Source: CADEEL01 sp050246475
GTDB lineage: Bacteria > Pseudomonadota > Alphaproteobacteria > Caulobacterales > Aquidulcibacteraceae
Assembly (NCBI GenBank): GCA_050246475.1
Contig: JBFWVZ010000005.1
Coordinates: 1-64,000, forward strand
Reading direction: 5' to 3'
Length of the DNA stretch: 64,000 bases
Shown: piece after piece, positions 51,770 through 59,250 of the stretch
How positions within the stretch are numbered: the first letter of the stretch is position 1
Layout: every line of letters begins with the position of its first letter
Program-made: the position numbers and the translations under genes
The notes under the pieces: generated by a model
Databases searched by the model: none
Told to the model about the DNA's origin: nothing
The model's input: the letters and a program-made list of their open reading frames with translations, nothing else

Positions 51770-51911
51770 GAACGCCTTGCCGCTCGCGGGGATCGAGAGC
51801 TTAGGCGTTCCGCGGCGCGGAACGCATGAGACCTCCCCGCACGCGATAATTTATGAAGCCGGAATGTTAATGGAAGCCCTTGACGCAGGCGCGAACGCGC
51901 TTTGCCCGCTT

Positions 51912-52769
51912 TCAGGCGCCGCGCGCCGCGAAGATGAGGCGCCGCATGGCGCGAAAGAGCGCCACGCCCGCCGCGATCAAGGGCGGCAGCGTAATGAGCG
52001 CTGAAGCGAGGCCGTAGATGAAGCTGGACGCGGCCTCGCCCTCGCCCGGCGTGGTCCCCTGCAGCGCCAGGAGCGCCGCCAGCGCCGCCGAGATCGCGCC
52101 GAATTGGAGGTATCCCCGGCTGAAATAGCGCGTCGTTTCCTGACCGATCCAACGCCCCGAGACGGCCAGCGCCGCACGCGCGAAGGCGAATGAAAAGAAG
52201 GCGATGACCACCGAAGCGATGAGCCCGTTGGCGCGCCCCGCAATGCCCACGCCCTGGCCCATTTGCCCTTCGGGCGAGAGGAAGAGGATCGCGCCCGCGC
52301 CCAGCGCCAGGAAGAGCGAACGCGCCCAGAAGCCCCAGCGCCGCACGAAGCGCGCCCGCCCCGGCGCGGGGGGCGCATCCGCGGCGAGGCCGAGGCGCTC
52401 CCTGAGCGCCGAGACGAGCGAAGCGGACGCCTCGTTGGCCGCGCCGCGCCCGCCCGAAAGATCGAACACCGGCGCGCTGGAGAAGGCCGGAGGCGGCTTC
52501 ACCGCCTCGATCATGACCCCCACCGCCCGCCCGCCGGCCGCGCCGGCGGCGGCCTCATCAAGCAGCGCGGGCGCGCCCAGGAGCCGGTTCGACCAGAGCA
52601 CCAGCACGACTTTCGCGGCCGCCAGCCGCGCCGCCATCATGCTCTGATAGGTCTCCCCGGCAGGCACGGTGCGGTCCCACACGGCGCGGAGCCCCGCACG
52701 CCCCAGCGTCTCGGCCAGCGCCTTGGCGCGGGCGGAATCGTCGGGCGCGGAGACGAAAACGATGTCCAT
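51912..52769 (-). CDS. Membrane TIR-domain protein
   Basis: 285 residues. The N-terminus is a TIR-like domain: VFVSAPDDSARAKALAETL, then RTVPAGETYQSMM, and KVVLVLWSNRLLGAPALLDEA, where a Glu sits at the position of the catalytic residue of NAD-cleaving TIRs. Residues about 150-280 contain four hydrophobic helices. So the TIR faces the cytosol, tethered to the membrane, an arrangement unlike the soluble TIR effectors of most defence systems. No defence partner is adjacent: the neighbours are clpS and a phasin. The start is at a clean TIR start. Confidence 0.72.
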   Translation of the reverse strand: MDIVFVSAPDDSARAKALAETLGRAGLRAVWDRTVPAGETYQSMMAARLAAAKVVLVLWSNRLLGAPALLDEAAAGAAGGRAVGVMIEAVKPPPAFSSAPVFDLSGGRGAANEASASLVSALRERLGLAADAPPAPGRARFVRRWGFWARSLFLALGAGAILFLSPEGQMGQGVGIAGRANGLIASVVIAFFSFAFARAALAVSGRWIGQETTRYFSRGYLQFGAISAALAALLALQGTTPGEGEAASSFIYGLASALITLPPLIAAGVALFRAMRRLIFAARGA

Positions 52770-52810
52770 CTGATTCTGATCCTAGCAGAGCGCTCGGACC
52801 CATAACGCAA

Positions 52811-52840
52811 AGGGGCCCGGCCGTTTCCGGCCGGACCCCT
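52811..52840 (-). terminator. Intrinsic terminator downstream of the phasin gene
   Basis: Stem of AGGGG and CCGGCCG arms with one mismatch around a GAAA tetraloop (minus-strand reading), followed by a weak TTTGCGTT tract. It sits 28 bases after the phasin stop. Confidence 0.7.
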
Positions 52841-52867
52841 CATTGGCCCCAGGACTGGGCGCGCTGG

Positions 52868-53341
52868 TTAGCGCGCGGCCCCATTCTGCATCAGATGCCC
52901 AACGGCGCTCATACGCTCGTTCAAGGGCTTGATCGCGTCCTTGGCGACGCCCGAGAAGACGTCGGAGAGGCTGTTCAATTCCGCGACATAGGCGTCGAAA
53001 GCGGAACGGGTATAGGCCGTCTGCTTTTCGACGAATTCCTGCACGCTCTTCGACGTCATGAGCGACTTCGTGGCCGCGACATGGTTTTCCATGGCCGACT
53101 TCGAATAGGCGACGGCGCGCGCCGAGAGGGTTTCGAAGCCCTTTTGCGCTGCGGCGGCCGAAGCGATCATCGCTTCGACGTTTTGCTTGCCGAACGCGCT
53201 CATTTCCGAGACGGCCGCGAGCGAGCGGTCAACGTTGTCGCGGAAGGCTTCGCTGGAAGCGGTGGTGACCTGTTCGAACGCGGCCCGGGCGCCTTCGGCG
53301 GCCTTTTCGGTGGTGCGGGCGGCGGATTTTGCAGTCGCCAT
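52868..53341 (-). CDS. Phasin-family protein
   Basis: 157 residues, helical and Ala/Ser-rich, with FGKQNVEAMIASAAAAQKGFE, YSKSAMENHVAATKSLM and the FVEKQTAYTRSAFDAYV segment, which are characteristic of alphaproteobacterial phasins (Phasin_2). These amphipathic proteins coat polyhydroxybutyrate granules. No phaC or phaR is in the window. Phasin genes are usually controlled by PhaR, and the upstream spacer carries TGC-rich repeats fitting that. Confidence 0.88.
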   Translation of the reverse strand: MATAKSAARTTEKAAEGARAAFEQVTTASSEAFRDNVDRSLAAVSEMSAFGKQNVEAMIASAAAAQKGFETLSARAVAYSKSAMENHVAATKSLMTSKSVQEFVEKQTAYTRSAFDAYVAELNSLSDVFSGVAKDAIKPLNERMSAVGHLMQNGAAR

Positions 53342-53420
53342 GATTGCATCTCCATCTGCGGCTCGCCGGCCGCTTGCATGAGGGGTCTGGCGGATGAGTC
53401 GGCCCCGCCTGAGGGCTATA

Positions 53421-53469
53421 TGTTATGCTGCACCTGCGAAGTCAACCTAAAAAATGTTGCATCGCACAA
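53421..53469 (-). promoter_or_regulatory. Possible PhaR-type operator region of the phasin gene
   Basis: TGTTGCATCGCACAA (53455-53469) and TTATGCTGCACCTGCG (53423-53438) are TGC-rich elements, one an imperfect palindrome. PhaR regulators of alphaproteobacteria bind TGC-rich sites in phasin promoters. The position, 80-130 bases upstream of the start, is suitable; the match is by eye. Confidence 0.35.
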
Positions 53470-53638
53470 TAAGCCTTCCGGGGGCGCGGGATTAGGCAAT
53501 TGCAGCGGAATCTGCACCCGGCTGTTGCCGGGCGCCGCAACGCCGTTCATTGCTCGTTCAGGGACGGTAACGACTCTGTAAGCTGCGCGGCATAGCGTTT
53601 GCCTGGAATAGTCCGGATTACAGCGGGAACGGACGGCG

Positions 53639-54664
53639 ATGACGCATTCTGGAGCCTTTACGGTTCGCTCCTTCGCCATTGCGGGCGCGGCCCTCTTCGC
53701 GGCCAACGCCCTCCCGGACGACGCCTTCGCGCAGGACCGTTACGCCGCGATCGTCATCGACGTCGCGACCAACGAGGTCCTTCACCAAGACGCGGCCGAT
53801 GAGCGCCGGTTCCCGGCCTCGCTGACAAAAATGATGACGCTCTACATGCTGTTCGAGGCGTTGGAGCGGGGCGACATCAGCCTGGAGGACCGCCTGGTCG
53901 CCTCCCGGCACGCGGCGCGCCAGCCGCCCTCGCGCCTCGGCGTCCGGCGCGGCGATGTGTTGACGGTCGAGCAGGCGATCGGCGCGCTGGTCGTGCAATC
54001 GGCCAATGACGTGGCCGCGATGGTTGCCGAGCGCCTCGGCGGCACGGAATCGAATTTCGCGGTCCAGATGACGGCGCGGGCCCGCCAGCTCGGCATGACC
54101 AGCACGCGCTTCATGAACGCAAGCGGCCTGCCCAATCCCGAGATCCGCACGACGGCGCGCGATATGGCGACGCTCTCGATCGCGATCTGGCGGGACTTCC
54201 CGCAATATTATCACTACTTCCAAATGCCCACGAATTCGTGGCGCGGGCGCGAGGGGCGCAACCACAATCGTCTGCTCGGCCAAGTCGAAGGCGTGGACGG
54301 CATCAAGACCGGCTACACACGCGCTTCTGGCTTCAATCTCGCGACCGCCACTGTCCGCAATGGACGGCGCGTCATCACGGTCGTGCTTGGCGGCGAAACG
54401 GCCGCTGCGCGCGATGCGCAGGTCGCCTACCTGATCGAAGGCGCCTACGAGGAATTGGCCCGCCGCCAGGAACTCGATCCCGCGAACGTGAATTTCGTCT
54501 CGCGCAACGTGCAGAACGTCAACGCGACGCTCATGCGCGCCGGCCGCCCCGTCGGCCCGCTGCAAGGCCCGCTCGATCCCACGGCGCTTCTCCCCGTCGA
54601 ACAAGGCGACGCCGCGCTCGATACGGAAGATGCCGGCGACGCCGCCGCGCCTCAAGCGCAATAG
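53639..54664 (+). CDS. D-alanyl-D-alanine carboxypeptidase (PBP5/6 type)
   Basis: 341 residues with a signal peptide (cleavage near AFAQD, residue 32). The three penicillin-binding motifs are Ser61-x-x-Lys64 (SLTK), Ser121-Ala-Asn123 (SAN) and Lys223-Thr-Gly225 (KTG). It removes terminal D-Ala from pentapeptides in the periplasm (family S11). The protein is shorter than E. coli PBP5: after the KTG domain only a short, partly disordered tail follows, so the C-terminal beta-domain and amphipathic membrane anchor appear to be missing or replaced. Confidence 0.93.
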   Translation: MTHSGAFTVRSFAIAGAALFAANALPDDAFAQDRYAAIVIDVATNEVLHQDAADERRFPASLTKMMTLYMLFEALERGDISLEDRLVASRHAARQPPSRLGVRRGDVLTVEQAIGALVVQSANDVAAMVAERLGGTESNFAVQMTARARQLGMTSTRFMNASGLPNPEIRTTARDMATLSIAIWRDFPQYYHYFQMPTNSWRGREGRNHNRLLGQVEGVDGIKTGYTRASGFNLATATVRNGRRVITVVLGGETAAARDAQVAYLIEGAYEELARRQELDPANVNFVSRNVQNVNATLMRAGRPVGPLQGPLDPTALLPVEQGDAALDTEDAGDAAAPQAQ

Positions 54665-54707
54665 GCCGGATACGGATAATCTGAGTTCGGAGGAATCGCT
54701 GCTCTTC

Positions 54708-54800
54708 TCCTCCCCCTGAAAGGGGGAGGCCGGGAGGGGGTGTGCGCAACGCTGGCCGAAGGCGGCGTCTACCCCCTCTTACTCCCCCTTGCTGGGGGAG
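54708..54800. repeat. Family A palindromic intergenic repeat, copy A7
   Basis: CCTCCCCCTGAAAGGGGGAGG on the left, ACTCCCCCTT-GCTGGGGGAGT on the right, with GGGAGGGGGTGTGCGCAACGC and TACCCCCTC inside. It separates two convergent genes. Confidence 0.8.
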
Positions 54801-54826
54801 TGGCGGCTGGCGTGGCGCTTTCCTTT

Positions 54827-55282
54827 CTACCGCTTCAGCAACGCATCGCGCGCGGCGGAGAGGCGGGCGGCTTCTTCGGTTGAGCCGCCGAGATCGGGGT
54901 GCGCGCGCTGCATGCGGCGGCGGTACGCGTCGCGGATGTCGCGCTCGGACGCGCCATAGGGGACGCCCAGGATGGCGCGCGCTTGCGATTCACTCATGCC
55001 TCTGCCCCCCGGCTGATGTGAGCGGCCCTGCTGATGATTGCGCGCGCGCGGATCGGGCGCGGCCTCTTCGTCCCGCTTGGACCAGAACCACAAGGCAGCC
55101 GCGCCGATCCCAAGGATCAGCGCCGGCATCAATTGCCCGCGGAACATGAACAGAATCGCCGCCATCGCAGCGATGATAGCGGGCGCATGGCGCATCGCGG
55201 AACGGCGCCTGGCGCCTGCGAAGCGCAACACGAAGAGCGCCGCAAAGATCGTCGCGACGATAATGAGCCCCGCGGCCAGCAC
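54827..55282 (-). CDS. Membrane J-domain protein (Tim14/Pam18-like layout)
   Basis: 151 residues from a GTG start. Two hydrophobic stretches (residues about 1-20 and 35-65) are followed by a Gln/Gly/His-rich linker and a C-terminal J domain with the HPD motif at His128 (MQRAHPDLGGS). This is the order found in mitochondrial Tim14/Pam18: N-terminal membrane anchor, C-terminal J domain. In bacteria such a protein would recruit DnaK at the inner membrane. It lies 27 bases downstream of mipZ in the same direction, so it is likely cotranscribed. Partner unknown. Confidence 0.8.
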   Translation of the reverse strand: MLAAGLIIVATIFAALFVLRFAGARRRSAMRHAPAIIAAMAAILFMFRGQLMPALILGIGAAALWFWSKRDEEAAPDPRARNHQQGRSHQPGGRGMSESQARAILGVPYGASERDIRDAYRRRMQRAHPDLGGSTEEAARLSAARDALLKR

Positions 55283-55309
55283 TTCTGCGCGTTCTCCCCC
55301 GAGCCATGG

Positions 55310-56179
55310 TCAAAACCGCAACGGTTCGCCTTCAACGCCCGGCAGCTTCAAGGCGATGAAGAGGTCGCGCAACTCCTGGCGCGCGGCAAGGTGCGTCATG
55401 CGCATTTCGCCCTCGCGGTCAGCGTCGATGTCGAGGAGCGTCAGCCCCTCTAAGAAAAGCTCGCGGAAGATGACGCGCTCGGAGAGCCCCGGTGCGAGCC
55501 GAAAACCGATGCGGGAGGAGAGCGTTTTGAGCGCGCCCCCGACGGCCTGCTTGTTCTTCGCCTCGATCCGCGAGACCGACGTGCGGTTGCGCATGACGAT
55601 CCAATCGATCGGGCGCTTGGCGAGCTGGGCCTTCTTCTTGCGGCTCTCCCAGACCATTTCGGAATAGACCGAGGGCTTGACCGCCTCGGGATTGGCGGGA
55701 TCGAGCGCGCCCAGAAGATCGAAATCGACGAAGCTGTCGTTCAAGGGCGTGATGAGCGTATCGGCGTAAGAATGGGCGAGGCGCGTGAGATAGGTGTCCC
55801 CGCCCGGCACGTCGATGACGATGAACTCGCAGGTGTCCGAGAGGCGCCGAAGCGCGGTGACGAAAGCGGCCTCATCCTCGATCTCGGCGATGTCGAGCTG
55901 GCGCGCGGCGCTCTCGCGCACGTCGAGCATTTGCGGCTGCGGCATCGAGGGCGCGCGCTTGGCGATCCAGTTTCCGCGGTTCTCCACGTAGCGCGCGAGC
56001 GTGCGCTGGCGCACATCGAGATCGAGACAGCCGGTCCGCCGGCCCATGCGCATGAGCGCGACCGCGACATGCATCGCCACCGTCGATTTCCCGGCGCCGC
56101 CCTTCTGATTGCCCACCACGATCACATGCGCGAGCTTCGGCGCGGCTTCGGGTTCGATGCGCGCAAGCTCGAGGCTCAT
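55310..56179 (-). CDS. mipZ: Division-site positioning ATPase MipZ
   Basis: 289 residues from the ATG at 56179; a TTG at 56236 would add 19 residues. ParA/MinD-type P-loop ATPase with the deviant Walker A motif GNQKGGAGKST (residues 24-34), followed by GCLDLDVRQRTLARYVENR, a hallmark of MipZ, and IDVPGGDTYLTRLAHSYADT. MipZ forms a gradient from the ParB-bound cell poles and inhibits FtsZ ring assembly away from midcell. A perfect TTAA-N7-TTAA box lies 80 bases upstream, shared with divergent panC. Confidence 0.95.
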   Translation of the reverse strand: MSLELARIEPEAAPKLAHVIVVGNQKGGAGKSTVAMHVAVALMRMGRRTGCLDLDVRQRTLARYVENRGNWIAKRAPSMPQPQMLDVRESAARQLDIAEIEDEAAFVTALRRLSDTCEFIVIDVPGGDTYLTRLAHSYADTLITPLNDSFVDFDLLGALDPANPEAVKPSVYSEMVWESRKKKAQLAKRPIDWIVMRNRTSVSRIEAKNKQAVGGALKTLSSRIGFRLAPGLSERVIFRELFLEGLTLLDIDADREGEMRMTHLAARQELRDLFIALKLPGVEGEPLRF

Positions 56180-56258
56180 CGCTTCGTCCCGCGAAACGAT
56201 CGGCTTCGGCACTGTGCCCGGCGCGCTTGCATGCAAGCTCGACCCTCAAGCGCTGCGG

Positions 56259-56273
56259 TTAAAGCCTGCTTAA
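56259..56273. promoter_or_regulatory. CtrA-type box TTAA-N7-TTAA
   Basis: TTAAAGCCTGCTTAA, an exact match to the CtrA full-site consensus, in the mipZ-panC divergent spacer (80 bases from the mipZ ATG, 45 bases from the panC ATG). Confidence 0.5.
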
Positions 56274-56317
56274 ATTTGCTTGACGAATGGATGACGGCGC
56301 GTTCATCCGCTCGGCGG

Positions 56318-57202
56318 ATGAGTGAGTCCGCCCCGCTTGAAATTGTGCGCTCTGTCGCGGATTTGCGCGCCGTCATTAACGTTTGGCGCGCGCGCGGCCT
56401 GCGCGTTGGGCTCGTGCCGACGATGGGGGCGCTGCACGAGGGGCATCTCTCGCTCGTCCGGCAGGCGCGCGAACACAGCGAGCGAGTGATCGCCTCGCTC
56501 TTCGTCAACCCGAAGCAATTCGCGGCGAACGAGGATTTGGGGCGCTATCCGCGCGACGAAGCGGGCGATGCGCGGATGCTGGCGGGCGCGGGCTGCGACC
56601 TCCTCTTCGCACCGGAGCTGGAGGGGATTTACCCGCCGGGCTTTTCAACGAGCGTGAGCGTCGGCGGCGTCTCCGAACCGCTTGAAGGCGAGATGCGCCC
56701 GCACTTTTTTGGCGGCGTCGCGACCGTGGTGGCGAAACTCCTGCTGATGGCGCTGCCCGACGCGGCGGTGTTTGGCGAGAAGGATTATCAGCAGCTGCTG
56801 GTGATCCGGCGCCTCACGCGCGATCTGAACATTCCGGTGAAGATCGTCGCGGGAGAAACTGTGCGCGAGGCGGACGGGCTCGCGATGTCCTCGCGCAATG
56901 CGTATCTCTCCGAGGAAGAGCGCGCGATCGCGGGCAGGATGAATGTGATCCTGCGGCAAGCCGCGGCGGCGCTGGAGCTTGGACGCGATGTGGGCGCGAT
57001 CGAACGCGAAGTGCATGAGCGCCTCACGGGCGCGGGGTTCAGCAAGATCGACTACGTCTCCGTGCGCGATGCGGAAGATCTCTCCGTTCTGCCGAACGCA
57101 AAAGCGGATCGCCCCGCGCGCTTGCTTGCCGCGGCGTGGATCGGCGGCACGCGGCTGATCGATAATTTCGCGGTGGCGAAAAACGCGGCGGCGAACGATT
57201 AG
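56318..57202 (+). CDS. panC: Pantothenate synthetase
   Basis: 294 residues from the ATG at 56318. The nucleotidyl-transferase HxGH is in PTMGALHEGHLSLV, the KQFAANEDLGRYPR segment binds pantoate, and GEKDYQQLLVIRR plus the MSSRNAYLSEEER motif (KMSKS-like) follow. PanC ligates pantoate and beta-alanine with ATP to make pantothenate, the coenzyme A precursor. No panB or panD is in the window. Length is normal. It is divergent from mipZ. Confidence 0.96.
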   Translation: MSESAPLEIVRSVADLRAVINVWRARGLRVGLVPTMGALHEGHLSLVRQAREHSERVIASLFVNPKQFAANEDLGRYPRDEAGDARMLAGAGCDLLFAPELEGIYPPGFSTSVSVGGVSEPLEGEMRPHFFGGVATVVAKLLLMALPDAAVFGEKDYQQLLVIRRLTRDLNIPVKIVAGETVREADGLAMSSRNAYLSEEERAIAGRMNVILRQAAAALELGRDVGAIEREVHERLTGAGFSKIDYVSVRDAEDLSVLPNAKADRPARLLAAAWIGGTRLIDNFAVAKNAAAND

Positions 57203-57214
57203 CCCCGCTCCGCA

Positions 57215-57310
57215 CCCCTCCCCCTGAAAGGGGGAGGCTGGGTGGGGGTGAGCGCCTTGTTTCAGAACAACTGCCTACCCCCTCCTTACCTCCCCCTTTC
57301 AGGGGGAGGT
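57215..57310. repeat. Family A palindromic intergenic repeat, copy A8
   Basis: CCCTCCCCCTGAAAGGGGGAGG at the left (21 bases; arms CCTCCCCC and GGGGGAGG) and the same arms at the right (CCTCCCCCTTTCAGGGGGAGG), with GGTGGGGGTGAGCGCC and TACCCCCTCC inside. It separates panC from a convergent gene. Confidence 0.8.
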
Positions 57311-57330
57311 GTGACTCACGCAGCGCGCCA

Positions 57331-57741
57331 TCACCACGCCCCCAACTCGATCAGCTTCCGCTGCAACGCTTCCGGCAAATTCGCCGCCGCGCGCTTGGTG
57401 AGATCGGCGGGCGCGTCTTTGGGATCGAGATAGCGCCAGCCTTGAAACGCGCGGCGCGGCTGGGGCGCCACGCGCACCAGTTTCGGATCGAGCCAGAGGC
57501 CGCAGCGCAAGCCGTGATCGTCACGCACTTTATTGATCTCGACGATGCGCTGGCGCACCAGCGTCACGCCCTTGATGACCCAGAAGAGCGAGCCGCCCGC
57601 GAGCACATCCTCTATGCGCTTGGGCCACATGCGCGTGCCGCACACGGGCCGGCCGCGCTTCTTGATCTGCATCTTCTGCCATTGAGCGAGATCCTCGACG
57701 CTGTCAGCGCCGACGCAGAGCTTGATGATGTGGATGGTCAT
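57331..57741 (-). CDS. DUF1489 family protein
   Basis: 136 residues. MTIHIIKLCVGADSVEDLA, TRMWPKRIEDVLAGGSLFWVIKG, RQRIVEI and FQGWRYLDPKDAPADL are standard for DUF1489, a cytosolic alphaproteobacterial family of unknown function. Length and start agree. Located between repeat A8 (downstream) and the C2/B5 repeat pair (upstream). Confidence 0.93.
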   Translation of the reverse strand: MTIHIIKLCVGADSVEDLAQWQKMQIKKRGRPVCGTRMWPKRIEDVLAGGSLFWVIKGVTLVRQRIVEINKVRDDHGLRCGLWLDPKLVRVAPQPRRAFQGWRYLDPKDAPADLTKRAAANLPEALQRKLIELGAW

Positions 57742-57778
57742 GCGGGTGCGATTCCTCTCGCGACCCTAGCAACCCATT

Positions 57779-57806
57779 CCCGGAATTTGCGAAGCAAATG
57801 TCCGGG
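57779..57806. repeat. Family C hairpin, copy C2
   Basis: CCCGGAATTTGC-GAA-GCAAATGTCCGGG, a 12-bp stem with one mismatch, matching copy C1 at 39641-39666. Confidence 0.7.
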
Positions 57807-57841
57807 ACCCATTGCCGCTGTTTGTGGATATAGGCCCTATC

Positions 57842-57911
57842 CGCTCGACCCTCGCGCAAGCGAGGGTCCAGCCAATGGCCTTTGGGCTCTCGCTTTCGCG
57901 AGAGCCGAGCG
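57842..57911 (-). repeat. Family B two-hairpin repeat, copy B5 (reverse orientation)
   Basis: The reverse complement of the family unit: on the minus strand GGCTCTCGC-GAAA-GCGAGAGCC, spacer, then ACCCTCGC-TT-GCGCGAGGGT. It follows the minus-strand sterol-desaturase gene, again oriented with transcription. Confidence 0.85.
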
Positions 57912-57916
57912 TTCGT

Positions 57917-58855
57917 TTACTCCGCCGCCACCGCGACGCTCTCGTTTGCGTTCTCGCGCGCTTGCCATTGCGCCTTGATGGTCTTTGACGTCTTGCGCGA
58001 ACCGTCCGGGCTCCAGCCGGGCGGGCCGAACGTGTAGCCGGCGACTTCGCGCACGCTCTTCGCGTTGCGCACGTCGCGGAAGATTCCGGCCCATTCGTGG
58101 AACGCGATGCGGAAGGGATTGAAGGAGCCGAGATTGGAGATGATGCCGTAGCGCGGCTTATCGGCGTCGAGCTCCGGAACGAACGTGCCGAACATCCGGT
58201 CCCAGATGATCAGCACACCCGCATAATTCGCATCGAGATAGCGCGGGTTGGTCGCGTGATGGACGCGGTGATGCGAGGGCGTGTTCATCACCCATTCGAG
58301 CGGGCCCATGCGCCCGATCGTCTCCGTGTGAATCCAGAATTGATAGACGAGGCTGATTCCCGAGAAGAAGAAAATCATCAGCGGCGGAAAGCCGATGAAC
58401 GAAAGCGGCAGATAGAATATCCACGAGAAGCCGATCGCGCCCGTCCACGTTTGCCTGAGCGCGGTGGTGAGATTGTAGTGCTGCGACGTGTGATGGACGA
58501 CGTGGCTTGCCCAGAACCAGCGCCGTTCATGCGAAAAGCGGTGGAACCAGTAGTACGCGAGGTCCTCGCCGAAAAAGCAGAGCGCCATGGACCACCAGGC
58601 CCAGGGAATATCGAAGAGGCGATACTGGTAAACCCAGAAATGCCCGGCGACGACGATCGCCCCGAAGAGCAATCCCGCGATCGTGTTCCCAAACCCCATC
58701 GCGAGGCTCGCGCCAGAATCGAGCGCGTTATATTCGCCCCGCTTCGTCACGCGGATGAAGATCATCTCCAGGATGACGAGCGCCACGAACGCCGGCACCG
58801 CGAGCGTCACCACATCGAGGTGGGAGAGGAATTCCTGCAGTTCCGGCGAGATCAT
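57917..58855 (-). CDS. Sterol desaturase/fatty-acid hydroxylase-family protein
   Basis: 312 residues, four or five membrane helices. The His clusters that bind the di-iron site are HRFSHERRWFWASHVVHH, NLTTALR...W and HHRVHHATN, as in the FA_hydroxylase family (sterol desaturase, ceramide or fatty-acid hydroxylases). Inner membrane. The substrate is unknown; in bacteria some members modify hopanoids, sterols or sphingolipids. It is the last gene of an overlapping operon and shares four bases with the small membrane protein gene before it. Confidence 0.9.
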   Translation of the reverse strand: MISPELQEFLSHLDVVTLAVPAFVALVILEMIFIRVTKRGEYNALDSGASLAMGFGNTIAGLLFGAIVVAGHFWVYQYRLFDIPWAWWSMALCFFGEDLAYYWFHRFSHERRWFWASHVVHHTSQHYNLTTALRQTWTGAIGFSWIFYLPLSFIGFPPLMIFFFSGISLVYQFWIHTETIGRMGPLEWVMNTPSHHRVHHATNPRYLDANYAGVLIIWDRMFGTFVPELDADKPRYGIISNLGSFNPFRIAFHEWAGIFRDVRNAKSVREVAGYTFGPPGWSPDGSRKTSKTIKAQWQARENANESVAVAAE

Positions 58856-59250
58856 CGTTCGCTCACGTGCGGCTGTAGCCAGATCGGCGGCGCGCCTTCG
58901 AAGCGCAAATCTAGAACCGGGAAGCCCACATCCGCAATCTCCAGACGCAAACCGCGCCGGGTGCGCTTGAGCTTCAACGCGTCCTCGCCGAACACGCGAA
59001 CGGCGAAGCGATCGGCCATGGATTTGATCGCGGCGAAGCGCCCATCCGCCAAGCGCGCCAACGCGCTCTTGTGATCGGCGCCGATGAGGGCGTGCTGGAC
59101 GTTTGCGCCGGGCTCGTAGGCTTCGACCGCGCTTTGCACGTCTGCCTCATCCTTGAGGCGCACGCCGGTGCGAAAGCCCAGGAGCCACGCGAGCGCAATG
59201 AGCGTCAGCACGGCAACGGCCGAGGCCGCCGAGACGATCAGCTGGCTCAC
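58852..59250 (-). CDS. Small membrane-anchored hypothetical protein
   Basis: 132 residues: an N-terminal membrane helix (residues about 6-26), then a soluble part with LIGADHKSALARLADGRFAAIKSMADRFAVRVF and RGLRLEIADVGFPVLDLRFEGAPP. No family recognised. Both ends overlap neighbours by four bases (carboxylase alpha upstream, sterol desaturase downstream), so it is translated in the operon. Confidence 0.7.
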   Translation of the reverse strand: MSQLIVSAASAVAVLTLIALAWLLGFRTGVRLKDEADVQSAVEAYEPGANVQHALIGADHKSALARLADGRFAAIKSMADRFAVRVFGEDALKLKRTRRGLRLEIADVGFPVLDLRFEGAPPIWLQPHVSER

